From assembly GCA_030655095.1 (NCBI GenBank), contig JAURWF010000066.1:1-8490 (forward strand): DNA of 8,490 bases, given 5' to 3'. This document shows, in pieces, positions 1 to 4,981 of the stretch (positions are counted from its first letter, which is position 1; each line of letters starts with the position of its first letter). The stretch is from a bacterium. Its GTDB lineage: Bacteria > Patescibacteriota > Patescibacteriia > Patescibacteriales > GWC2-42-12. The notes beneath the pieces were generated by a model. It searched no databases. It was not told where the DNA came from and saw only the letters and a list, made by a program, of their open reading frames with translations. The position numbers and the translations under genes are program-made.

Positions 1-138
1 AAAAAAATGTGGATACCTTATTTAAAAAACAAACGCAATTTTTATCTAAATCTGTCTGATTTTATTAAATTGTTAAAGGACTTTTTAGACAGCCTGAGAG
101 CCCGGAGAGCGGGAATCCATTTCCTTATTATAATTTAA
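1..138 (+). CDS. Possible 3' end of a gene cut by the left edge (unidentified)
   Basis: A plus-strand frame is open from the first base and stops at TAA 136-138. It encodes about 45 residues, including an internal Met at position 7. The first 30 residues (KNKRNFYLNLSDFIKLLKDF and neighbours) are rich in hydrophobic, aromatic and basic residues, as real proteins are. The last 15 (DSLRARRAGIHF...) are read from a locally GC-rich stretch that looks like half of a dispersed palindromic repeat (CCCGgagagCGGG then AATCCAT). The gene would converge on the minus-strand femAB. I do not recognise a family. It could be a genuine C-terminus extended by a repeat, or chance coding in repeat DNA. Confidence 0.3.
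   Translation, partial: KKMWIPYLKNKRNFYLNLSDFIKLLKDFLDSLRARRAGIHFLIII
97..120. repeat. Fragment resembling a CCCGC...GCGGGAATCCA dispersed repeat
   Basis: This is a GC-rich island in AT-rich surroundings. It has the small inverted repeat CCCG (101-104) / CGGG (110-113) followed by AATCCAT, and GAGAGC occurs twice within it. The GCGGGAATCCA ending recalls the palindromic intergenic repeats of many bacteria, but only one arm is convincing here. It is at most a decayed copy. Confidence 0.3.
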
Positions 139-146
139 AACTCGCA

Positions 147-174
147 ATTTGTACTGTAATTTATCATTTGTCAT
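147..174 (-). repeat. Degenerate 7-nt tandem repeat just downstream of femAB
   Basis: Read on the minus strand there are four diverged 7-mers in a row: ATGACAA, ATGATAA, ATTACAG, TACAAAT. They begin about 5 bases after the femAB stop. The 7-base period and A/T-rich composition match the cleaner tracts at 774-801, 891-918 and 5737-5771, so this looks like an old tract of the same kind outside coding sequence. Confidence 0.45.
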
Positions 175-178
175 TTTC

Positions 179-733
179 TCAAAAAACTCGTCTAATTTTT
201 CTAACTATCTTATAAACATTATACCAAACTGAATTAAAAATCATATCAAAAGTCCCCTGATAATCAACATTAAAACCACCAAAACCTTTTTTAAATCTAG
301 TAACTCCTGGCCATTTTACTTCATCTATTCCATTGAAATCATAATAATTATAACCCTGACTTTTAGCTAATTTAATACACTGCCAATGCAAAAAAAATGG
401 TGACATAACATTACGATCAAAATTTGCAGAAGCACCATGCAAATAAACTACTGTATCACCAAAAAAAGAAAAAATACCTGTTGCAATAAATTTTTTATTA
501 TATTTAATAAAAAATAATTTAACATCGTCTGTTCTAACCATCTGATGATAATAATCTTTGCTGTGTAAACGAAAATTATCACGCTCACTAGTTTGATTAG
601 CAAGTTTCCAAAAATCTTCAAAACAATCAACATCGCCAATAACAAATTCTACTCCTTTTTTTTCAGCCAACTTAATATTATATCTAGTTTTCTGATGCAT
701 TTCTTTTAATAACTCTTCTTCTGTTTTTTTCAA
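179..733 (-). CDS. FemAB-family aminoacyltransferase, C-terminal part (frameshifted from 742-1158)
   Basis: This is the C-terminal acyltransferase half of a FemAB/FemX-like enzyme. The family transfers amino acids from aminoacyl-tRNA to the peptidoglycan stem peptide or its bridge, on the cytoplasmic face of the membrane. Recognisable segments are KTRYNIKLAEKKGV near the start, YLHGASA, PFFLHWQCIKLAKSQGYNYY, and WPGVTRFKKGFGG near the C-terminus. The TTG at 733 is probably not a real start: the frame stays open upstream through TIDAEPSKTLILDL, which fits FemAB proteins directly after the RFEP of the N-terminal fragment (742-1158). Together the pieces make about 325 residues, a normal length for such proteins. 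The break falls exactly in a 7-nt repeat tract (774-801). It is either an OFF phase variant, a pseudogene, or an assembly error in the repeat. Confidence 0.85.
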   Translation of the reverse strand: MKKTEEELLKEMHQKTRYNIKLAEKKGVEFVIGDVDCFEDFWKLANQTSERDNFRLHSKDYYHQMVRTDDVKLFFIKYNKKFIATGIFSFFGDTVVYLHGASANFDRNVMSPFFLHWQCIKLAKSQGYNYYDFNGIDEVKWPGVTRFKKGFGGFNVDYQGTFDMIFNSVWYNVYKIVRKIRRVF

Positions 734-741
734 ATCTAAAA

Positions 742-1158
742 TTAAAGTTTTACTTGGTTCAGCATCAATAGTTTTTTGTATTTTGTATTTTGTATTTTGT
801 ATTGTGGTTCAAAACGCAAAAAAATAACTTTTTCATCTTGCGCAATTTTTTGTATTTCACTAAATAAAAAATACAAAACATTCTCAACTTGTAATTTATA
901 ATTCGTAATTCGTAATTGATTTAAAACCGGTCCTCGTGGACAAAAAAAATAACTTTTTCCCATTAACAACGGTTTTTTTATTAAAGTTGCAACAGCTAAA
1001 AGTTCTTCTGTTTCTGACACAACACCTAATCTAATTATTTTATTTCCTGTTGTTGCCTGAAATTCCCCCCATTCCCAAGATTGCAAAAATTGCGATTGTT
1101 TTTCATCGCCAACAAAATTATCAAGTTGCTGTTTATTTGTTAAAATAATTATTTTCAT
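742..1158 (-). CDS. FemAB-family aminoacyltransferase, N-terminal part (frameshifted)
   Basis: The ATG at 1158 begins a 138-residue product with N-terminal FemAB features: FLQSWEWGEFQATTGNKI near residues 24-41, YFFCPRGPV near 69-77, and VIFLRFEP near 111-118. After QYKIQNTKYKK the reading turns into LLMLNQVKL and stops at 742, because the frame is lost in the TACAAAA repeat. The FemAB sequence resumes in the next frame (179-733). A second, degenerate 7-nt tract at 891-918 encodes QLRITNYKLQ and has been absorbed without loss of frame. The gene lies downstream of ruvA on the same strand, separated by a REP-like element. No Shine-Dalgarno sequence precedes the ATG; the upstream bases are A/T only. 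It is clearly the same gene as the C-terminal fragment. Confidence 0.85.
   Translation of the reverse strand: MKIIILTNKQQLDNFVGDEKQSQFLQSWEWGEFQATTGNKIIRLGVVSETEELLAVATLIKKPLLMGKSYFFCPRGPVLNQLRITNYKLQVENVLYFLFSEIQKIAQDEKVIFLRFEPQYKIQNTKYKKLLMLNQVKL
774..801 (-). repeat. Perfect 7-nt tandem repeat (TACAAAA)x4 at the femAB frameshift
   Basis: There are four exact copies of TACAAAA on the minus (coding) strand. The N-terminal FemAB frame enters the tract, and the C-terminal frame leaves it one base out of register. Counting codons, the downstream frame is restored by adding one unit (five copies) or removing two (two copies). Three or four copies leave it broken. This is the arithmetic expected of a slipped-strand phase switch. 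Confidence 0.85.
891..918 (-). repeat. Imperfect 7-nt tandem repeat inside femAB
   Basis: Four 7-mers on the plus strand read GTAATTT, ATAATTC, GTAATTC, GTAATTG. On the coding strand they encode QLRITNYKLQ, a low-complexity insert between the PRGPV segment and the following helix. Frame is kept. The unit sequence differs from that at 774-801 but the period is the same. Confidence 0.6.
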
Positions 1159-1159
1159 T

Positions 1160-1183
1160 ATAATTTTGTAATTTTATAATTTA
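1160..1183. repeat. Short 8-nt A/T repeat upstream of femAB
   Basis: Three 8-mers occur in a row: ATAATTTT, GTAATTTT, ATAATTTA. They lie between the femAB start codon (1156-1158) and the REP-like element. Any femAB promoter or ribosome entry region would overlap this A/T-only stretch; no clear -35/-10 pair is visible. Confidence 0.35.
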
Positions 1184-1280
1184 CGTAGGAACAGGGCATT
1201 GCCCTGTTCGTGCTGGAATGGCAACAGGGCGATTTAGGAACGGAACGTAGGAACAGGGCAGTGCCCTGTTCCTACGTTCC
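1183..1280. repeat. REP-like double palindrome between ruvA and femAB
   Basis: The 16-mer ACGTAGGAACAGGGCA occurs at 1183-1198 and again at 1245-1260 as a direct repeat. Each copy is the left arm of a palindrome. The first palindrome is GAACAGGGCA (1189-1198) / TGCCCTGTTC (1200-1209). The second is a perfect 19-bp stem, 1242-1260 / 1262-1280, around a single central base. The intervening DNA carries a partial third copy (CAACAGGGCGATTTAGGAACG). Two palindromes in one unit, far higher GC than the flanks and an intergenic site are typical of REP/BIME-type elements, which Y1 'RAYT' transposases are known to mobilise elsewhere. No such transposase is in this window. The second stem includes the ruvA stop codon. 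There is no T-tract, so it is not an obvious intrinsic terminator. Confidence 0.8.
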
Positions 1281-1850
1281 TAAATTTCTTAATGCCTGTT
1301 TAATTCTTTCTCCGCTTTCTATAATTTTAGGATCAACAGCTGACAGTGCTTGTCTAGCTTGAAAAATAGAATAGCCCAAAGCTAATAAACCATCAATTTC
1401 ATCGCTATTTGCGCCAATAGTTTTGCCAGTTTTTTTATTAACAAAATCAATTTTATCTATTTTATCTCTTAATTCTAAAACAACCCTTTCAGCTATTCTT
1501 TTGCCTATGCCAGATACTTTTGTTAATAATGCAGAATCACCAGACACAATTGACTCTTTAATATCATCGATTCCCGCGACAGACAACACTCCCAAGGCCG
1601 ACTTAGGGCCAATACCTGAAATAGAAATTAACAATTCAAAAAATTCCAACTCTTCCAATGATCTAAGTCCATACAAATCCAAAGCATCTTCGCGAACATA
1701 TTGATGAGTATATAAATCAACCACTTGATCAATCTCTAATTCGGCAAAAAAAATCTGGCTCACAAAAACTTTATAGCCAATATTATTAGTTTCTAAAATA
1801 ATATAATCTTTACCTTTATTTTTTATTTTTCCACTTAAAAAAATTATCAT
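1272..1850 (-). CDS. ruvA: Holliday junction branch migration protein RuvA
   Basis: RuvA binds four-way DNA junctions as a tetramer and loads the RuvB motor for branch migration in recombinational repair. From the ATG at 1850 the product has 192 residues (E. coli RuvA has 203). The N-terminal OB domain starts MIIFLSGKI and contains the acidic pin residues Glu54-Asp55 in VREDALDLYG. Two helix-hairpin-helix motifs follow: ISGIGPKSAL near 77-86 and VSGIGKRIAERV near 112-123. A C-terminal domain (DGLLALGYSIFQARQAL, about 153-169) is the part that contacts RuvB in known RuvA proteins. A TTG nine bases further upstream (1859) is possible, but MIIFLSGKI matches the usual RuvA start. The last codons and the stop lie inside the REP-like palindrome, so the terminal Gly-Thr comes from repeat DNA. 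ruvB is not in the window. Confidence 0.96.
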   Translation of the reverse strand: MIIFLSGKIKNKGKDYIILETNNIGYKVFVSQIFFAELEIDQVVDLYTHQYVREDALDLYGLRSLEELEFFELLISISGIGPKSALGVLSVAGIDDIKESIVSGDSALLTKVSGIGKRIAERVVLELRDKIDKIDFVNKKTGKTIGANSDEIDGLLALGYSIFQARQALSAVDPKIIESGERIKQALRNLGT

Positions 1851-1857
1851 AAAAATC

Positions 1858-1887
1858 AATTATTAATTACATACAAATTATTAATTA
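1858..1887. promoter_or_regulatory. Direct A/T repeats in the divergent ruvA / ABC exporter intergenic region
   Basis: AATTATTAATTA occurs at 1858-1869 and 1876-1887, spaced 18 bases start to start, immediately upstream of the ruvA start. On the minus strand TGTAAT (1871-1866) is a five-of-six match to a -10 box about 15 bases before the ruvA ATG, with no good -35. A regulator site or just low-complexity sequence are both possible. Confidence 0.25.
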
Positions 1888-2003
1888 ATAAAAATTTATC
1901 ATTAATTTTACACTTTGCATTATCTTTAATTTACTATTTTAAAAACAAAAAAGCAAATTTAACAGACCCAATTAAGATGTAATTTCTATAAATAAATATT
2001 TTA

Positions 2004-2012
2004 TGCTAAGAT
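2004..2012 (+). promoter_or_regulatory. Candidate extended -10 promoter for the ABC exporter genes
   Basis: TGCTAAGAT fits an extended -10 (TGn followed by a TATAAT-like hexamer, five of six matching). The -35 region is poor, as is tolerated with an extended -10. Transcription would start near 2019, only a few bases before the ATG at 2022, so the mRNA would be leaderless or nearly so. That agrees with the absence of a Shine-Dalgarno sequence. Confidence 0.35.
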
Positions 2013-2021
2013 AATTTTATT

Positions 2022-3011
2022 ATGAGCTCCAATTCCATCACAGTATCTAATCTTACAAAAAAATTTTCTTTTTCTCAAAAGAATCCATCTTCTGGTTGGT
2101 TAAAAAATTTATTTTCTCCTGAAACTAAAGAAATTATTGCTGTTGATGATATTTCTTTTTCTGTTAAAAATGGCGAACGAATAGCATTTATCGGTCCAAA
2201 TGGCGCTGGCAAATCTACTACAATAAAAATGCTTACTGGAATACTTTTCCCAACTTCTGGAAAAATAGATATTCTTGGTTTTGATCCAACAAAAGATAGA
2301 AAAAAACTTGCTTATCAAATTGGCACGGTTTTTGGTCAACGTTCACAACTTTTGCCGAACCTTCCTCTTACTGATTCTCTGGAATTTTTTGGAGTTATGT
2401 ATGATATGCCTGAAAAAGAAATTAAAAAAAGAATTGCGGAACTTATAAAACTTTTTGATCTTGGATCATTTATCAATCAGCCTGTTAGGAAACTTTCCCT
2501 TGGACAACGGATGAGAGCAGAAGTTGCCTCTTCTTTAATTCATAAGCCCAAAATTATACTACTTGATGAACCAACAATCGGACTTGATGTTGTTGCAAAA
2601 AAATCACTTCGCGATTTATTACTAAAAATAAACAATGAAGAAAATACAACAATCTTTTTAACTTCTCATGATGTCGGCGACATTGAATCTCTTTGCGAAA
2701 GAACAATAGTTATCAATCATGGAATAATAATAAAAGATTTGCCTACACAAAATTTAGCAAAAACTTTTATTTATGAAAAATATATTGATCTTATTGCGCT
2801 AAATAATTTTAATAATTTTCCTAAACTCCCAGAAGGCATAAATTATTCTTCAAAAGATAAAAATAAAATTACTGTTATTATTGATATTAACAAAATTACC
2901 GTTCAAAAATCTTTGAAAAAATTGCTTGACTTGTTTGAAGTTGAAGACATTGATGTATATAACGCTGACCTTGAAACTGTTATCAGACATATTTATGAAA
3001 AAGCTTTATAA
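2022..3011 (+). CDS. ABC-2 type exporter ATP-binding protein (COG4586-like)
   Basis: This is the cytoplasmic ATPase that powers the exporter formed with the two permeases downstream. The 329-residue product has every ABC motif: Walker A GPNGAGKST (58-66), Q-loop Gln106 in GTVFGQRSQL, signature LSLGQ (158-162), Walker B IILLDEP with Asp182-Glu183, D-loop GLD (187-189) and switch His216 in LTSHD. The GQRSQL...LSLGQRMRAEVA...DEPTIGLDVVAKKSLR pattern is characteristic of the COG4586 group, which travels with two ABC2_membrane_6-type permeases. About 90 residues after the ATPase core form a C-terminal extension of unknown role. The gene begins the plus-strand operon, and its last 17 bases overlap the next start, suggesting coupled translation. 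The substrate cannot be read from the sequence. Confidence 0.93.
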   Translation: MSSNSITVSNLTKKFSFSQKNPSSGWLKNLFSPETKEIIAVDDISFSVKNGERIAFIGPNGAGKSTTIKMLTGILFPTSGKIDILGFDPTKDRKKLAYQIGTVFGQRSQLLPNLPLTDSLEFFGVMYDMPEKEIKKRIAELIKLFDLGSFINQPVRKLSLGQRMRAEVASSLIHKPKIILLDEPTIGLDVVAKKSLRDLLLKINNEENTTIFLTSHDVGDIESLCERTIVINHGIIIKDLPTQNLAKTFIYEKYIDLIALNNFNNFPKLPEGINYSSKDKNKITVIIDINKITVQKSLKKLLDLFEVEDIDVYNADLETVIRHIYEKAL

Positions 3012-3807
3012 AAAACTTAGGCTACCAATCAAAATATTAAAGACGCTTATCAAAAATAGTATTCAATATCCTAATAAACTTATTGTAGATACTATCGTAA
3101 TTTTTGCGCGATGTGGAGTATTATTAGCTCTATATTGGCATGTTTTTAGGTTAAATAATGGGATTATAAACAATACGACTTTTCTTTTCGCCTCATGGAG
3201 TATTTTTTTCTACTTCGCATTTTCATTATTAAATTTACGAAGTATCTCCAGAGAGTTTATGAAAGATATCCAAACTGGAAATGTTGAAATTCTATTTAGC
3301 AAACCAATCTCTTATCTTTCATATAGAATATGGTGGCAAATCGGCTCTGGCATATATTCTTTTATCATAATAACAATATTAGCCACTGTTGTTACGGCGC
3401 TTACAATTGGTTTTCCTCCAACAATGACTATCGGCATCTTTATTCCGACATTAATTTTAACTTTTATTTGTGGGGCGATACTTTCATTGTTCCTATACAC
3501 AATTGTTGGCCTTTTATCTTTTTGGGTAGAGGATATAAATCCGATATTTTGGATTGTTGATAAAACAATCATGCTTCTTGGTGGATCATATCTTCCTATT
3601 GCTTTATTTCCAGCATTTATGTTAAAAATAGCTTTATATAGTCCATTTGGCGCTTCGCAATTTGTAACACATACAGTTTATAAAACTTGGCAAACAAATT
3701 GGTATCAACTTATTGGCATTCAATTATTTTGGATTATTTTATCAGGCTTAATTATTTATTTTATATTTAAAGAAGCAAAGAAAAAAATATCTATAAACGG
3801 CGGTTAA
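2995..3807 (+). CDS. ABC-2 family transporter permease, first subunit (COG4587/ABC2_membrane_6-like)
   Basis: This integral membrane subunit is predicted to pair with the second permease (4165-4959) and the upstream ATPase. I start it at the ATG at 2995, inside the end of the ATPase gene (17-base overlap), giving 270 residues. An in-frame TTG at 2926 would overlap by 86 bases and add a non-conserved stretch. About six hydrophobic segments are visible, near residues 30-50, 62-80, 119-140, 145-176, 184-208 and 236-258. Family-like landmarks are DIQTGNVEILFSKPISY (91-107) in the first cytoplasmic loop, FWVEDINPIFWI (177-188), and LLGGSYLPIALFP (194-206) followed by SPFGASQF. The C-terminus is basic (KEAKKK). 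The second permease normally follows directly, but a mobile repeat of about 290 bp intervenes here. Confidence 0.88.
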   Translation: MKKLYKKLRLPIKILKTLIKNSIQYPNKLIVDTIVIFARCGVLLALYWHVFRLNNGIINNTTFLFASWSIFFYFAFSLLNLRSISREFMKDIQTGNVEILFSKPISYLSYRIWWQIGSGIYSFIIITILATVVTALTIGFPPTMTIGIFIPTLILTFICGAILSLFLYTIVGLLSFWVEDINPIFWIVDKTIMLLGGSYLPIALFPAFMLKIALYSPFGASQFVTHTVYKTWQTNWYQLIGIQLFWIILSGLIIYFIFKEAKKKISINGG

Positions 3808-3841
3808 AAAAGTTTAAAAATTCTAAATAATAATCATCCCT

Positions 3842-4127
3842 TTTGTCATCTCGAACCCTGTAATCAGGGTGAGAGATCTGTAATAGTTCATTATTTAGCA
3901 CCATCTAATTAAAACAAAAACAATATCAATTTTATGTTTATATTATTAGCAACTATCTAAGAACTATAAATTTTAATATAGAAGATTTAAGTTCAAAATT
4001 ATTTAAAGACTATAATATTTCTCAAGAAAAAATTGCAGAATATACACGAGAGATCAAAAAAATAAGTTGTGTGAGTATTCAAGTATTATATATCTCTCAC
4101 TCTGATTACAGAGTTCGAGATGACAAA
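3842..4127. mobile_element. MITE-like element, copy A, with ~39-bp inverted ends and a GIY-YIG ORF relic
   Basis: This element fills most of the 357-bp gap (3808-4164) between the two permease genes. The left end (3842-3880) and right end (4089-4127) are inverted repeats of about 39 bp with roughly four mismatches, both beginning TTTGTCATCTCGAAC when read inwards. Each end carries its own small palindrome: ACCCTG-TAAT-CAGGGT on the left, and ACTCTG-ATTA-CAGAGT on the right. The interior matches the element at 7407-7636 in several blocks (around TATTTCAC/ATTTAGCA, CAATATCAATT, TATGTTTATATTATTAG, AAAAAATTGCAGAATAT, ATTCAAGTATTATA). No clear target duplication can be picked out in the A/T flanks. 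The RNA would fold into a long stem within the operon transcript. I see no transposase in the element. Confidence 0.85.
3909..4124 (+). pseudogene. Internally deleted GIY-YIG nuclease-like ORF relic (copy A)
   Basis: An open frame with no surviving start codon reads KQKQYQFYVYIISN, then YLRTINFNIEDLSSKLFKDY, and runs on through the right inverted end as SHSDYRVRDD. The first part resembles the extreme N-terminus of small UPF0213-like GIY-YIG nucleases (Y-x-VYI-x-[ST]-N, the 'GIY' motif). The second resembles their usual C-terminus (NPxxEDLSxxLF-type). The expected middle is absent: the YIG motif, the catalytic Arg and the metal-binding Glu, about 55-60 codons by comparison with the family as I know it. 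Inference: an internal deletion fused the two ends. The family assignment rests on short segments and needs a profile search. Confidence 0.55.
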
Positions 4128-4164
4128 AAAAAGAAAAAAAATATAAATAATTACAATAATTTTT

Positions 4165-4959
4165 ATGCTAAAAGAATTATCTTTTGCATTATATTCAATA
4201 AAAAAGAATATTCAAAACAGTGCGGAACTTCGCACAAGTTTTTTAACTAATATTATTGGTATGTTTATAAATAACATAGCATTTATTACTCTGTGGATAT
4301 TTTTTGTAAAGTCAGTCGGGATTATTGGAGGCTGGACAGCGGTTGATATAATTTGCTTGCAAGGTTTTATTGCCTTATGTTTTGGTTTTGTATTTTCTGC
4401 TGGATATGGAATTATAAAACTTGCCGACTATACATCTTCAGGAGCATTTGATCGCTTTATGCTTTCACCAAAAAATTTACTTATTAGAACTGCGACATCG
4501 GCATTTAATGTTTCTGCCCTCGGTGATATTGTTTTTGGAATTGTATGTATGTGTATTTATATTTTTCTTATTCATGCAAGTATTTATCAAATTTTACTTA
4601 TACTATTTTTTACTATGATTTCAATATCTGTATTTTTATCAATAGCAATAATAATTTATTCAATTAGCTTTTTCTTTATTGACGCTAATTCTGTCGCGAG
4701 TAGTTTTTTTGAATTATTTTTTACACCAGCGATGTTTCATGGTGGCGCTTTTCAGGGAGTAATGAGATTTATTTTTACATTTATAATTCCATCGCTTTTA
4801 ATCGGCACTTTACCAGTTGAGGCAATAAAAGATGTTTCTTTAGAAAAACTTTTATTAATAAGCATTCTTGCAGTATTCTGGTTTATTTTTTCAATAATAA
4901 TATTTAATCAAGCAGTAAAAAAATACGAGAGTTCTAATTTTATGACTTTCGGAAATTAA
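4165..4959 (+). CDS. ABC-2 family transporter permease, second subunit (COG3694/ABC2_membrane_6-like)
   Basis: This is the second membrane subunit of the exporter, 264 residues. Hydrophobic segments lie near residues 28-48, 60-82, 118-138, 142-172, 201-215 and 228-248. SSGAFDRFMLSPKNLLIR (91-108) in the first cytoplasmic loop is the family counterpart of DIQTGNVEILFSKPIS in the first permease, followed by GDIVFGI (120-126). The two permeases are related but distinct, suggesting a heterodimer. The ATG at 4165 is the first Met and sits 38 bases beyond the right end of the inserted element. No ribosome-binding site is visible; the preceding bases are A/T with one C. The methyltransferase gene starts 22 bases after its stop, so those two are probably co-transcribed. 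Whether transcription from 2022 passes through the inserted element is open. Confidence 0.88.
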   Translation: MLKELSFALYSIKKNIQNSAELRTSFLTNIIGMFINNIAFITLWIFFVKSVGIIGGWTAVDIICLQGFIALCFGFVFSAGYGIIKLADYTSSGAFDRFMLSPKNLLIRTATSAFNVSALGDIVFGIVCMCIYIFLIHASIYQILLILFFTMISISVFLSIAIIIYSISFFFIDANSVASSFFELFFTPAMFHGGAFQGVMRFIFTFIIPSLLIGTLPVEAIKDVSLEKLLLISILAVFWFIFSIIIFNQAVKKYESSNFMTFGN

Positions 4960-4981
4960 CTTTTTGTGCTAATAACTAATT

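Noticed and set aside
85..174. 29-codon minus-strand ORF (MTNDKLQYKL...) downstream of femAB
   Set aside because: It is read from degenerate 7-nt repeats and a GC-rich repeat fragment; there is no sign of a real protein.
1242..1280. Intrinsic terminator after ruvA
   Set aside because: The stem is strong but there is no T-tract on either side, and its direct-repeat partner at 1183-1209 shows it belongs to a dispersed repeat.
1423..1704. 93-codon plus-strand ORF opposite ruvA
   Set aside because: It lies antisense within a clear ruvA gene and its translation has no recognisable domain; it is a by-product of ruvA codon use.
1851..1859. TTG start for ruvA three codons upstream of the ATG
   Set aside because: MIIFLSGKI from the ATG at 1850 aligns with the normal RuvA start.
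1860..2021. Possible small gene or RNA in the 162-bp divergent gap
   Set aside because: The sequence is almost pure A/T with no plausible ORF or compact RNA fold; only weak promoter-like sites are visible.
2926..2994. Upstream TTG start giving the first permease 23 more residues
   Set aside because: It would overlap the ATPase by 86 bases and adds a leader unlike the family; the ATG at 2995 gives the usual basic N-terminus and a short overlap.
3312..3572. 86-codon minus-strand and 76-codon plus-strand ORFs within the first permease gene
   Set aside because: Out-of-frame shadows of a well-supported membrane protein gene.
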